Positions 50,406 to 59,478 are shown, numbered from the stretch's first letter. The stretch is DNA of 64,000 bases from Streptomyces omiyaensis (GCF_014650895.1 NZ_BMVV01000008.1:248001-312000); one strand, 5' to 3'. The notes: generated by a model not told the origin, from the letters alone. Numbers and translations are program-made.

Positions 50406-52613
50406 CTAGGGTCGCTTTCCGGTCTGTTCGCGGAGGCGTTCGGCGATCTGAGGGGGCATCGGTTCGTGCCGGGCGTAGCTGCGGTCGAAGCGGCCCGTGC
50501 CGTGGGAGACGGACCGCAGGTCGACGGCGTACCGGCCGATCTCGATCTCCGGCACCTCGGCCCGGACGACCGTGCGGCCGGGACCGGCCTGGTCGGTGCC
50601 GACGACCCGGCCGCGACGCCCCGACAGGTCGCTCATCACCGCGCCGACGTACTCGTCGGGGACGAGCACCCGGACCTCGGCGACCGGCTCCAGGAGGTGG
50701 ACCGGGACCTCGGCGGCCGCCTCGCGCAGGGCGAGCGCCCCGGCCGTCTGGAAGGCGGCGTCGGAGGAGTCCACCGAGTGGGCCTTGCCGTCCCGCAGGG
50801 TGACCCGGACGTCGACCAGCGGGTGCCCGGCGGCGACGCCGCGCGCGGCCTGGGCCCGTACGCCCTTCTCGACGGAGCCGATGAAGGGACGGGGGACCGC
50901 GCCGCCCACCACCTTGTCGACGAACTCGATGCCGCTGCCCGGCGGGAGCGGCTCGACGTCGATCTCGCAGATCGCGAACTGGCCGTGTCCGCCGGACTGT
51001 TTGACGTGCCGTCCGCGGCCGGAGGCGGCGGCGCCGAAGGTCTCGCGCAGCGGCACCCGGTAGGGGACCGCGTCGACGCGCACCCCGTAGCGGCCGCGCA
51101 GCCGCTCCAGGACGACGTCCTGGTGGGCCTCGCCGAGGCACCAGAGCACGACCTGCCCGGTGTCCTGGTTCTGTTCGAGGCGGAGGGTCGGGTCCTCGGC
51201 GACGATTTTGGCCAGGCCCTGCGAGAGACGGTCCTCGTCGGCCTTGGAGTGCGCCTCGACGGCGAGCGGCAGCAGCGGCTCGGGCATGGTCCAGGGGGCG
51301 ATGAGGAGCGGGTCGTCCTTGGCGGAGAGGGTGTCGCCGGTCTCGGCGCGGCCGAGCCGGGCGACGCACGCGAGGTCGCCGGCGACGCAGTGCGCCATCG
51401 GCCGCTGCTGCTTGCCGAAGGGGGAGGACAGGGCGCCGACCCGTTCGTCGACGTCGTGGTCCTCGTGGCCCCGGTCGGCCAGGCCGTGACCGGAGACGTG
51501 CACGGTCTCGTCGGGGCGCAGGGTGCCGGAGAAGACCCGGACGAGGGAGATCCGGCCCTGGTAGGGGTCGGCGGCGGTCTTCACGACCTCGGCGACCAGC
51601 GGCCCCTCGGGATCGCAGGCGAGCGGGGGCCGGGGCTCCCCGGAGGGGGTGGTGACGGCGGGCGGCTCGTGCTCCAGCGGGGAGGGGAAGCCGCGCGTGA
51701 TCAGCTCCAGGAGCTCGACCGTGCCCAGGCCCTGGCCGCCGCCGTCGGCGGCCGGCGCGGCGGCGAGCACGGGGTGGAAGCCGCCGCGGGCGACCGCCTT
51801 CTCCAGATCGCCGACGAGGGTCCCGAGGTCGACCTCCTCGCCGCCGAGATAGCGGTCCATCAGGGTCTCGTCCTCGCTCTCGGCGATGATCCCCTCGATG
51901 AGCCGGGCCCGCGCGCCGGCGATCGGCCCGAGGTCGGCGTCGCCGGGCGGCAGTTCGCGCCGGACGCCCGTGGAGTAGTCGAGGACCCGCTCCGAGAGCA
52001 GGCCGATCAGCCCGGTGGCGGGCGCGTGCCCGTCGGGGCCCTCGGGACCGTGCACCGGCAGGTAGAGGGGGAGGACGGCGTCGGGGTCCTCGGCGCCGAA
52101 GAGCTCCGCGCAGACCTCCGTCAGCTCGGCGAAGCCGGTGCGGGCGGTGTCGAGGTGGGTGACGACGATCGCCCGGGGCATGCCGACGGCCGCGCACTCC
52201 TCCCAGACCATCCGGGTGGAGGCGGCGACCGCGTCGGCCTCCTGGGCGGCGGAGACGACGAAGAGGGCCGCGTCCGCCGCGCGCAGACCGGCCCTCAGCT
52301 CCCCGACGAAATCGGCGTACCCGGGGGTGTCCAGCAGATTGATCTTGAAGCCGTCCCAGCCGACCGGGACGAGGGAGAGCTGGACGGAGCGGTGCTGCCG
52401 GTGCTCGATCTCGTCGTAGTCGGAGACGGTCGCCCCGTCCTCGACCCGGCCGGGTCTGCCCAGCGCCCCGGCGGTCTGCGCGAGCGCCTCGACGAGCGTC
52501 GTCTTGCCCGAGCCGCTGTGGCCGACCAGCACCACGTTCCGTACCTCCGAGGGCCGGTCGGCCGTCGGTGCCCTGCCGGCGGCCCCGGCGGGGGTCCGCG
52601 CCTTGTCGCCCAT
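50406..52613 (-). CDS. fusA2: Elongation factor G-like protein (EF-G2 type)
   Basis: A 735-residue translational GTPase relative. G1 is GHSGSGKTTL, G3 is DTPGYADF, but the usual NKXD of G4 is THLD. EF-G domains II to V follow, with TFGAAASGRGRHVKQSGGHGQF and VPDEYVGAVMSDLSGRRGRV in domains IV-V. The second actinobacterial EF-G (as in mycobacteria) is reported to bind GTP without ribosome-dependent hydrolysis, so it is not the main EF-G. ATG at 52613 follows GGAGGATCATC. It is divergent from pgsA, 267 bases away. Confidence 0.85.
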   Translation of the reverse strand: MGDKARTPAGAAGRAPTADRPSEVRNVVLVGHSGSGKTTLVEALAQTAGALGRPGRVEDGATVSDYDEIEHRQHRSVQLSLVPVGWDGFKINLLDTPGYADFVGELRAGLRAADAALFVVSAAQEADAVAASTRMVWEECAAVGMPRAIVVTHLDTARTGFAELTEVCAELFGAEDPDAVLPLYLPVHGPEGPDGHAPATGLIGLLSERVLDYSTGVRRELPPGDADLGPIAGARARLIEGIIAESEDETLMDRYLGGEEVDLGTLVGDLEKAVARGGFHPVLAAAPAADGGGQGLGTVELLELITRGFPSPLEHEPPAVTTPSGEPRPPLACDPEGPLVAEVVKTAADPYQGRISLVRVFSGTLRPDETVHVSGHGLADRGHEDHDVDERVGALSSPFGKQQRPMAHCVAGDLACVARLGRAETGDTLSAKDDPLLIAPWTMPEPLLPLAVEAHSKADEDRLSQGLAKIVAEDPTLRLEQNQDTGQVVLWCLGEAHQDVVLERLRGRYGVRVDAVPYRVPLRETFGAAASGRGRHVKQSGGHGQFAICEIDVEPLPPGSGIEFVDKVVGGAVPRPFIGSVEKGVRAQAARGVAAGHPLVDVRVTLRDGKAHSVDSSDAAFQTAGALALREAAAEVPVHLLEPVAEVRVLVPDEYVGAVMSDLSGRRGRVVGTDQAGPGRTVVRAEVPEIEIGRYAVDLRSVSHGTGRFDRSYARHEPMPPQIAERLREQTGKRP

Positions 52614-52880
52614 GATGATCCTCCCGGCCGTGAGACGGTGAGGGGTGGGAGCGGGCGCGGGGGAGTGGCATCGCGGTGCGGCTCCGGCGGTGCCCGCGGG
52701 GTGCTCCTTCGAGCTTTGCACCGACGCGGGGACGCGTCCATACGTCGTACACCCGTGGGCCCCCAGGGGTGCCCCGACGCGGCGGGGCGGGTGCGCTCCC
52801 GTACCCCGCCACGCGCGTGGCTACGATGGGTGAGCCGGTGGTCATAGGACCGCACGGCCCGCCGAAACCTCGGGAAGGCC

Positions 52881-53546
52881 ATGCTGAACAAGTACGCGCG
52901 TGCGTTTTTTACGCGTGTCCTCACACCGTTCGCCGCGTTTCTGCTCCGCCGGGGCGTCAGTCCCGACGCCGTGACGCTGATCGGCACGGCGGGAGTGGTC
53001 GCCGGAGCGCTGGTCTTCTTCCCCAGGGGCGAGTTCTTCTGGGGCACGATCGTGATCACGCTCTTCGTCTTCTCCGACCTCGTCGACGGCAACATGGCCC
53101 GGCAGGCGGGGATCTCCAGCCGCTGGGGCGCCTTCCTCGACTCGACCCTCGACCGGGTCGCCGACGGGGCGATCTTCGGAGGCTTCGCCCTCTGGTACGC
53201 GGGCAAGGGCGACGACAACGTGCTGTGCGCGGTGTCGATCTTCTGCCTGGCGAGCGGTCAGGTCGTCTCGTACACCAAGGCGCGCGGCGAGTCGATCGGC
53301 CTGCCGGTCGCGGTCAACGGCCTGGTCGAGCGGGCCGAGCGCCTGGTGATCTCGCTGGTCGCCGCGGGCCTCGCCGGCCTGCACGCCTTCGGCGTGCCCG
53401 GCGTCGACGTGCTGCTGCCGATCGCGCTGTGGATCGTGGCCGCCGGTTCGGCCGTGACCCTGGGGCAGCGGGTCGTGACGGTACGCAGGGAAGCGGCCGA
53501 GGCGGACGCCGCCCCGGCGGCCGGGGGGAGCGGAGCGGCCTCGTGA
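52881..53546 (+). CDS. pgsA: Phosphatidylinositol phosphate synthase (CDP-alcohol phosphotransferase)
   Basis: A 221-residue CDP-alcohol phosphotransferase with six membrane helices and the full catalytic motif D66-LV-D69-G-NM-A-R ... G83-X3-D87-X3-D91. Actinobacteria use it to make phosphatidylinositol phosphate from CDP-diacylglycerol and inositol phosphate; paralogues make phosphatidylglycerol, but the downstream patA and pimA genes fix the assignment. ATG follows GGGAAGGCC. It overlaps the next gene by GTGA. Confidence 0.92.
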   Translation: MLNKYARAFFTRVLTPFAAFLLRRGVSPDAVTLIGTAGVVAGALVFFPRGEFFWGTIVITLFVFSDLVDGNMARQAGISSRWGAFLDSTLDRVADGAIFGGFALWYAGKGDDNVLCAVSIFCLASGQVVSYTKARGESIGLPVAVNGLVERAERLVISLVAAGLAGLHAFGVPGVDVLLPIALWIVAAGSAVTLGQRVVTVRREAAEADAAPAAGGSGAAS

Positions 53547-54484
53547 GCACACCGAAGGACAAGAGCACACCGAAGGACACGGGCACGCTGAAGGACAGGC
53601 TGGCCGACGGGCTGTACGGGCTCGGCTGGGCGACCGTCAAGAAGCTCCCGGAACCGGCGGCCAAGGCCCTCGGCCGGCAGATCGCCGACATCGCGTGGAA
53701 GCGGCGCGGCAAGGGCGTGCTGCGCCTGGAGGCCAACCTCGCGCGCGTGGTGCCGGACGCCACGCCCGAGCGGCTCGCCGAGCTGTCGAAGGCCGGCATG
53801 CGCTCGTACATGCGCTACTGGATGGAGTCCTTCCGGCTCCCCACCTGGAGCCGCGAACGGGCCGCGAACAGCTTCTCGCTCAAGGACGCCCACCACCTGA
53901 TGGACGGGCTCGCCTCCGGGCGGGGCGTCGTCCTCGCCCTGCCCCACATGGGCAACTGGGACCTGGCCGGCGTCTGGGTGACCCGCGCCCTCGGAGTGCC
54001 CTTCGCCACCGTCGCCGAGCGGCTCAGGCCCGAGTCGCTGTACGACCGCTTCGTCGCCTACCGGGAGTCCCTCGGGATGGAGGTGCTGCCGCACACCGGC
54101 GGCGCCGCCTTCGGGACCCTGGCCCGGCGGCTGCGGGCCGGCGGACTGGTCTGCCTGGTGGCCGACCGGGACCTGTCCGCCTCCGGGGTCGAGGTCGCCT
54201 TCTTCGGCGAGACCACCCGGATGCCCGCGGGACCGGCCATGCTCGCCCTCCAGACCGGCGCGCTCCTGCTGCCGGTGACCCTCTGGTACGACGACTCCGA
54301 CGTCATGCAGGGACAGGTGCACGCGCCCGTCGAGGTGCCCGGCTCAGGTGACCGGGCCGCCCGGGCGTCCGTCATGACACAGGCCCTCGCCGACGTCTTC
54401 GCCGGGGCCATCGCGGACCATCCGGAGGACTGGCACATGCTCCAGCGCCTCTGGCTGGCGGACCTGGAGGAGCGCACGCCGTGA
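53543..54484 (+). CDS. patA: Phosphatidylinositol mannoside acyltransferase
   Basis: A 313-residue member of the lipid A/PIM acyltransferase family, with the catalytic HX4D as H135MGNWD140 and a membrane-facing C-terminal region. In actinobacteria it acylates the mannose of PIM1. N-terminal VSTPKDKSTPKDTGTLK is a short repeated polar tail. GTG start overlaps pgsA stop (GTGA), and its own stop overlaps pimA, so the three genes are one translational unit. Confidence 0.9.
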   Translation: MSTPKDKSTPKDTGTLKDRLADGLYGLGWATVKKLPEPAAKALGRQIADIAWKRRGKGVLRLEANLARVVPDATPERLAELSKAGMRSYMRYWMESFRLPTWSRERAANSFSLKDAHHLMDGLASGRGVVLALPHMGNWDLAGVWVTRALGVPFATVAERLRPESLYDRFVAYRESLGMEVLPHTGGAAFGTLARRLRAGGLVCLVADRDLSASGVEVAFFGETTRMPAGPAMLALQTGALLLPVTLWYDDSDVMQGQVHAPVEVPGSGDRAARASVMTQALADVFAGAIADHPEDWHMLQRLWLADLEERTP

Positions 54485-55635
54485 AGATCGGGATCGTCTG
54501 CCCGTACTCCTGGGACGTACCGGGCGGCGTCCAGTTCCACATCCGCGACCTCGCCGAGCACCTGATCCGGCTCGGCCACGAGGTCTCCGTCCTGGCCCCC
54601 GCCGACGACGACACCCCGCTGCCGCCGTACGTGGTCTCGGCCGGGCGCGCCGTGCCGGTGTCGTACAACGGCTCGGTGGCCCGGCTCAGCTTCGGCTTCC
54701 TCTCCGCCGCGCGGGTCCGGCGCTGGCTGCACGACGGCACCTTCGACGTCGTCCACATCCACGAGCCGACCTCGCCCTCGCTGGGGCTGCTCACCTGCTG
54801 GGCGGCGCAGGGGCCGATCGTCGCCACCTTCCACACCTCCAACCCGCGCTCCCGGGCGATGATCGCCGCGTACCCGATCCTCCAGCCGGCGCTGGAGAAG
54901 ATCAGCGCCCGGATCGCGGTCAGCGAGTACGCCCGCCGCACCCTGGTGGAGCACCTCGGCGGCGACGCGGTCGTCATCCCCAACGGCGTCGACGTCGGGT
55001 TCTTCGCCGACGCGGAGCCGAAGGCGGAGTGGCAGGGCGGGACGCTGGGCTTCATCGGGCGGATCGACGAGCCCCGCAAGGGCCTGCCGGTCCTGATGAG
55101 GGCCCTGCCCCGGATCCTCACCGAGCGGCCCGGCGCCCGGCTCCTCGTCGCCGGCCGCGGCGACGAGGAGGAGGCGGTGGCCTCGCTGCCCCGGGAGATG
55201 CGCTCCCGGGTGGAGTTCCTCGGCATGGTCAGCGACGAGGACAAGGCGCGGCTGCTGCGGAGCGTCGACGTGTACGTGGCGCCCAACACGGGCGGCGAGT
55301 CCTTCGGCATCATCCTCGTCGAGGCCCTGTCGGCCGGGGCACCGGTCCTCGCCGCCGACCTGGACGCCTTCGCGCAGGTCCTCGACCAGGGCGCGGCGGG
55401 CGAGCTCTTCGCCAACGAGGACGCGGACGCGCTGGCCGAGGCCGCGATCCGGCTGCTCGGCGACCCCGCGCGCCGCGCGGAGCTGAGCGCGCGGGGCTCC
55501 GCGCACGTGCGGCGCTTCGACTGGTCCACCGTCGGCGCGGACATCCTGGCGGTCTACGAGACGGTCGCGGACGGCGCGGCGGCGGTCGACACCGACGAGA
55601 AGACGGGCGGCCTGCGGGCGAGGCTGGGGCTGTAG
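54481..55635 (+). CDS. pimA: Phosphatidylinositol alpha-mannosyltransferase (GT4)
   Basis: A 384-residue GT-B glycosyltransferase. The N-terminal Rossmann half starts MKIGIVCPYSWDVPGGVQFHIRDLAE with the glycine loop; the C-terminal half has IGRIDEPRKGLPVLMRALP and the E-X7-E NTGGESFGIILVEALSAG. It adds the first mannose from GDP-mannose to phosphatidylinositol on the cytoplasmic side. GTG start overlaps patA stop. Length fits PimA (mycobacterial about 378). Confidence 0.92.
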   Translation: MKIGIVCPYSWDVPGGVQFHIRDLAEHLIRLGHEVSVLAPADDDTPLPPYVVSAGRAVPVSYNGSVARLSFGFLSAARVRRWLHDGTFDVVHIHEPTSPSLGLLTCWAAQGPIVATFHTSNPRSRAMIAAYPILQPALEKISARIAVSEYARRTLVEHLGGDAVVIPNGVDVGFFADAEPKAEWQGGTLGFIGRIDEPRKGLPVLMRALPRILTERPGARLLVAGRGDEEEAVASLPREMRSRVEFLGMVSDEDKARLLRSVDVYVAPNTGGESFGIILVEALSAGAPVLAADLDAFAQVLDQGAAGELFANEDADALAEAAIRLLGDPARRAELSARGSAHVRRFDWSTVGADILAVYETVADGAAAVDTDEKTGGLRARLGL

Positions 55636-55786
55636 GACCCGCCGGCGCGGGCAGGCGTTCCGCCCCCGGCGGAACGCCGCCCCTCACGGGGGCCGCCGGG
55701 CGGGCCGGCCGGGTGATCCACGCGACCGCGGCCCGACCTCGGACGCTTCACGCGCCCCGCCGACGCGTGGGACGGGCCCCACGCGC

Positions 55787-56345
55787 GTGGGGCCCGCGCT
55801 CGCCCATCTCGTCCGCCACCCCGCCGGCACCGTCCCCTTCGACACCGGCACGGGCGAGGGCTCGCCGGAGACCGACGCCCCCTACGGCATCGTGCGCCGC
55901 CCCCTCGCCGTCCCGCCCGCGGAGGCCGCCCCGCTGGTCGACTGCCCCTGCACCTCGACCGCACCGGCGGCGATCGGCGCTTCCCCGGCACCCCGGCCCT
56001 CGTCCGGCGCGCCGAGCTCGCCACCGCGCGGGCGGGCGACCGCACCATCGACTCCCTCCTGCCCGGCGTCGCCTGGACGGAGAGCGGCGGGGAGCACGAG
56101 ATCGCCCCCGGGACCCCGGTCCTGCCGACGCCGGGACGCGTCGAGGGGCACCAGTCGCTCCTCCTCGACCACGGCGACCGCCTGACGCCCTCGCCGGGCA
56201 GGCGTACGACACGGCCGCCGACTTCGGGACGCCGTACCGGTCCCGGCTCGGGCGGCTCGCCGAGCGCGCGGACGGGCGGCCGGTCCGTGTCCCGTTCGCC
56301 CGCGACCACGCCCTTCGGGACGGTGTGCCGCACCCGCCCGGGTAG
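55787..56345 (+). pseudogene. Frameshifted metallo-beta-lactamase-fold hydrolase
   Basis: Three frames together read like one MBL-fold enzyme. Frame 2 from 55787: LAHLVRHPAGTVPFDTGTGEG. Then frame 1 from about 55946: LHLDRTGGDRRFPGTPALVRRAELATARAGDRTIDS... LPTPGRVEGHQSLLLDHGDR. Then frame 3 from about 56184: DALAGQAYDTAADFGTPYRSRLGRLAE to 56345. Each change equals one lost base; restoring an A near 55945 would rebuild the HXHXD metal motif (CHLHLD). The second change is near 56180. The last metal histidine is already Arg. It is probably a decayed lactonase-like gene, or contains sequencing errors. Confidence 0.65.
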
Positions 56346-56356
56346 CCTGTGCGCCC
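56343..56356 (+). promoter_or_regulatory. -10 box of leaderless LemA-like gene
   Basis: TAGCCT (56343-56348) is eight bases before the GTG at 56357; no ribosome site is visible. Confidence 0.45.
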
Positions 56357-56899
56357 GTGACCGAAACCCTGATCTGGACCGTCGTCGCGCTGATCCTCAT
56401 CGGCGTCTACCTGAGCTGGACCGCCGGACGGCTCGACCGGCTGCACACCCGCATCGACGCGGCGCGCGCCGCGCTCGACGCCCAGCTGCTGCGCCGGGCC
56501 TCGGTCACCCAGGAGCTGGCCACCTCCGGAGTCCTCGATCCGGCCGCCTCGATCGTCCTGTACGAGGCCGCGCACGCCGCCCGGCAGGCGGAGGAGGACC
56601 ACCGGGAGGTCGCGGAGAGCGAGCTGAGCCAGGCCCTGCGGGCGGTCTTCGGCGAGCCCGAGCAGGTGGAGCTGGTACGGGAGGCGCCCGGTGGCGAGGA
56701 GGCCGCCGGGGAGCTGGCCGCCGCGGTCCGCCGCGTCCCGATGGCCCGCCGCTTCCACAACGACGCCGTCCGCGCCGCCCGCGCCCTGCGCCGCCACCGC
56801 AAGGTCCGCTGGTTCCGGCTCGCGGGCCACGCGCCCTTCCCGATGGCCTTCGAAATGGACGACGAACCGCCGGTGGCCCTGGCCGATCGCCCGTCCTGA
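56357..56899 (+). CDS. LemA-like membrane protein
   Basis: A 180-residue protein with one N-terminal membrane helix (about residues 5-22), followed by a long helical region with a coiled-coil look and a C-terminal part RRVPMARRFHNDAVRAARAL...RLAGHAPFPMAFEMDDEPP that matches the LemA C-terminal motif (hydrophilic YN.AV...P...F). Function of LemA proteins is unclear. GTG start is leaderless. It lies directly downstream of the frameshifted hydrolase and does not depend on it. Confidence 0.72.
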   Translation: MTETLIWTVVALILIGVYLSWTAGRLDRLHTRIDAARAALDAQLLRRASVTQELATSGVLDPAASIVLYEAAHAARQAEEDHREVAESELSQALRAVFGEPEQVELVREAPGGEEAAGELAAAVRRVPMARRFHNDAVRAARALRRHRKVRWFRLAGHAPFPMAFEMDDEPPVALADRPS

Positions 56900-57034
56900 G
56901 CCCCTGCGGCCTCGGATTCGCGCGAAAAGGATCCACAGCCTGCACATTGGCCCTTGCTGTGGACCGGTCCCGGATTGTTTCCTCGCTCTAGTCGTCAACG
57001 CCCCGTTGAACCCGTTGTCACGAGTGAGGTTCCC

Positions 57035-57943
57035 GTGTCCAGCTCCACCACCCCCCAGACCCCCGAGACCGGCACCGCCCGCGTGAAGCGCGGCATGGCC
57101 GAGCAGCTCAAGGGCGGCGTGATCATGGACGTGGTCAACGCCGAGCAGGCGAAGATCGCCGAGGACGCCGGCGCCGTCGCCGTCATGGCCCTGGAGCGGG
57201 TCCCCGCGGACATCCGCAAGGACGGCGGCGTGGCCCGGATGTCCGACCCGAACATGATCGAGGAGATCATCGGCGCGGTCTCCATCCCCGTGATGGCCAA
57301 GTCCCGCATCGGCCACTTCGTCGAGGCCCAGGTCCTCCAGTCCCTCGGCGTCGACTACATCGACGAGTCCGAGGTCCTCACCCCGGCCGACGAGATCAAC
57401 CACTCCGACAAGTGGGCCTTCACCACCCCCTTCGTCTGTGGCGCCACCAACCTGGGCGAGGCCCTGCGCCGCATCGCCGAGGGCGCGGCCATGATCCGCT
57501 CCAAGGGCGAGGCCGGCACCGGCAACGTCGTCGAGGCCGTCCGCCACCTGCGCCAGATCAAGAACGAGATCGCCAAGCTGCGCGGCTTCGACAACAACGA
57601 GCTGTTCGCCGCCGCCAAGGACCTGCGCGCCCCGTACGAGCTCGTCAAGGAGGTCGCCGAGCTCGGCAAGCTCCCCGTGGTCCTCTTCTCCGCCGGTGGC
57701 GTCGCCACCCCCGCCGACGCCGCGCTGATGCGCCAGCTCGGCGCCGAGGGCGTCTTCGTCGGCTCCGGCATCTTCAAGTCGGGCGACCCGGCCAAGCGCG
57801 CCGCCGCCATCGTGAAGGCCACCACCTTCTACGACGACCCGAAGGTCATCGCGGACGCCTCCCGCAACCTCGGCGAGGCCATGGTCGGCATCAACTGCGA
57901 CACCCTCCCCGAGTCCGAGCGCTACGCCAACCGGGGCTGGTAA
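57035..57943 (+). CDS. pdxS: Pyridoxal 5'-phosphate synthase lyase subunit
   Basis: A 302-residue PdxS that makes PLP from ribose-5-phosphate, glyceraldehyde-3-phosphate and ammonia. TIM-barrel family residues are seen in GGVIMDVVNAEQAKIAEDAGA, VMALERVPADIRKDGGVARM and VMAKSRIGHFVEAQ. GTG 57035 follows GAGG with seven bases. The ammonia comes from the adjacent PdxT. Conserved N-terminus KRGMAEQLKGG begins about residue 16. Confidence 0.96.
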   Translation: MSSSTTPQTPETGTARVKRGMAEQLKGGVIMDVVNAEQAKIAEDAGAVAVMALERVPADIRKDGGVARMSDPNMIEEIIGAVSIPVMAKSRIGHFVEAQVLQSLGVDYIDESEVLTPADEINHSDKWAFTTPFVCGATNLGEALRRIAEGAAMIRSKGEAGTGNVVEAVRHLRQIKNEIAKLRGFDNNELFAAAKDLRAPYELVKEVAELGKLPVVLFSAGGVATPADAALMRQLGAEGVFVGSGIFKSGDPAKRAAAIVKATTFYDDPKVIADASRNLGEAMVGINCDTLPESERYANRGW

Positions 57944-57949
57944 GCACCG

Positions 57950-58540
57950 ATGAGCAGCACCCCCGTGATCGGAGTCCTGGCCCTCCAGGGCGACGTGCGG
58001 GAGCACCTGATCGCCCTGGCCGCGGCGGACGCCGTGGCCAGGCCGGTCCGGCGCCCCGAAGAGCTCGCCGAGGTCGACGGCCTGGTCCTCCCCGGCGGCG
58101 AGTCCACCACCATCTCCAAGCTGGCCGTCCTCTTCGGCCTCATGGAGCCGATCCGCGAGCGGATCGCCGCGGGCATGCCGGTCTACGGCACCTGCGCCGG
58201 CCTGATCATGCTCGCCGACAAGATCCTCGACCCGCGCTCGGGCCAGGAGACCTTCGGCGGCATCGACATGATCGTGCGCCGCAACGCCTTCGGGCGGCAG
58301 AACGAGTCCTTCGAGGCCGGAGTCACCGTCACGGGGATAGACACCCCCGTCGAGGGCGTCTTCATCCGCGCCCCGTGGGTGGAGTCCGTCGGCGCCGCGA
58401 CCGAGGTGCTCGCCGAGCACGAGGGCCACATCGTCGCGGTCCGCCAGGGCAAGGCGCTCGCGACCTCCTTCCACCCCGAGCTCACCGGGGACCACCGCAT
58501 TCACGAGCTGTTCGTGGACATGGTGCGCGCGGATCGGTGA
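57950..58540 (+). CDS. pdxT: Pyridoxal 5'-phosphate synthase glutaminase subunit
   Basis: A 196-residue class I glutaminase. It has IGVLALQGDVREH, LPGGESTTISKL, the nucleophile Cys82 in YGTCAGL and the catalytic His175/Glu177 in SFHPELTGDHRIHE. It supplies ammonia to PdxS in a 12+12 complex. ATG is six bases after pdxS. Operon with yebC downstream is uncertain, because yebC has its own -10 box. Confidence 0.96.
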   Translation: MSSTPVIGVLALQGDVREHLIALAAADAVARPVRRPEELAEVDGLVLPGGESTTISKLAVLFGLMEPIRERIAAGMPVYGTCAGLIMLADKILDPRSGQETFGGIDMIVRRNAFGRQNESFEAGVTVTGIDTPVEGVFIRAPWVESVGAATEVLAEHEGHIVAVRQGKALATSFHPELTGDHRIHELFVDMVRADR

Positions 58541-58551
58541 CGTGATCCCGG

Positions 58552-58557
58552 TAGGAT
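58552..58557 (+). promoter_or_regulatory. -10 box of yebC
   Basis: TAGGAT at 58552-58557 would start transcription about 40 bases before the yebC ATG. The -35 is weak. Confidence 0.4.
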
Positions 58558-58603
58558 CGCTGGGGTTCGTTCAAGAAGTTGGTTACGCGAAGGAGACAGG
58601 CAG

Positions 58604-59356
58604 ATGTCCGGCCACTCTAAATGGGCTACGACGAAGCACAAGAAGGCCGTGATCGACGCCAAGCGCGGCAAGCTCTTCGCGAAGCTGATCAAGAACATCG
58701 AGGTGGCCGCCCGTACCGGCGGTGCCGACCTGGACGGCAACCCGACGCTGTTCGACGCCGTCCAGAAGGCGAAGAAGCAGTCGGTCCCGAACAAGAACAT
58801 CGACTCGGCGCTCAAGCGCGGTGCGGGTCTCGAGGCCGGCGGCGCCGACTACGAGACGATCATGTACGAGGGCTACGGCCCGAACGGCGTCGCGGTGCTC
58901 ATCGAGTGCCTCACCGACAACCGCAACCGCGCCGCCTCCGACGTGCGCGTCGCCATGACCCGCAACGGCGGCTCGATGGCCGACCCCGGCTCCGTCTCGT
59001 ACCTGTTCAACCGCAAGGGCGTCGTCGTGCTCCCCAAGGGCGAGCGGACCGAGGACGACGTCCTGGAGGTCGTGCTCGACGCGGGCGCCGAGGAGGTCAA
59101 CGACCTCGGCGAGTCCTTCGAGGTCATCAGCGAGGCCACCGACCTGGTCGCGGTCCGCACCGCGCTCCAGGAGGCCGGCTTCGACTACGACTCGGCCGAG
59201 TCCAGCTTCGTCCCGACCATGCAGGTCGAGCTCGACGAGGAGGGCGCGCGCAAGATCTTCAAGCTGATCGACGCCCTGGAGGACAGCGACGACGTGCAGA
59301 ACGTCTTCGCCAACTTCGACGTCAGCGACGAGGTCATGGAGAAGGTCGACGCCTGA
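58604..59356 (+). CDS. yebC: YebC/PmpR-family translation or DNA-binding protein
   Basis: A 250-residue YebC/TACO1-family protein starting MSGHSKWATTKHKKAVIDAKRGKLF. Three domains are typical; YebC proteins are described both as DNA-binding regulators and as ribosome-associated helpers for hard-to-translate stretches. ATG follows GAAGGAGACAGGCAG. In many actinobacteria it stands before ruvCAB, as here. An 18-bp terminator follows, so it is transcribed apart from ruvC. Confidence 0.95.
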   Translation: MSGHSKWATTKHKKAVIDAKRGKLFAKLIKNIEVAARTGGADLDGNPTLFDAVQKAKKQSVPNKNIDSALKRGAGLEAGGADYETIMYEGYGPNGVAVLIECLTDNRNRAASDVRVAMTRNGGSMADPGSVSYLFNRKGVVVLPKGERTEDDVLEVVLDAGAEEVNDLGESFEVISEATDLVAVRTALQEAGFDYDSAESSFVPTMQVELDEEGARKIFKLIDALEDSDDVQNVFANFDVSDEVMEKVDA

Positions 59357-59382
59357 GCGCCGGCCGCTCCACACCGCTTCAC

Positions 59383-59423
59383 CGCAGCGGGCCGACGGGG
59401 ACACACCCCGTCGGCCCGCTGCG
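59383..59423 (+). terminator. yebC terminator, perfect 18-bp stem
   Basis: CGCAGCGGGCCGACGGGG (59383-59400) pairs exactly with 59406-59423 around ACACA, followed by TTGT. Confidence 0.85.
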
Positions 59424-59478
59424 TTGTCGGTGGCACCCGATAGCCTGCACGAATAGCTGATCGAAGGGAGGCGGCGAC

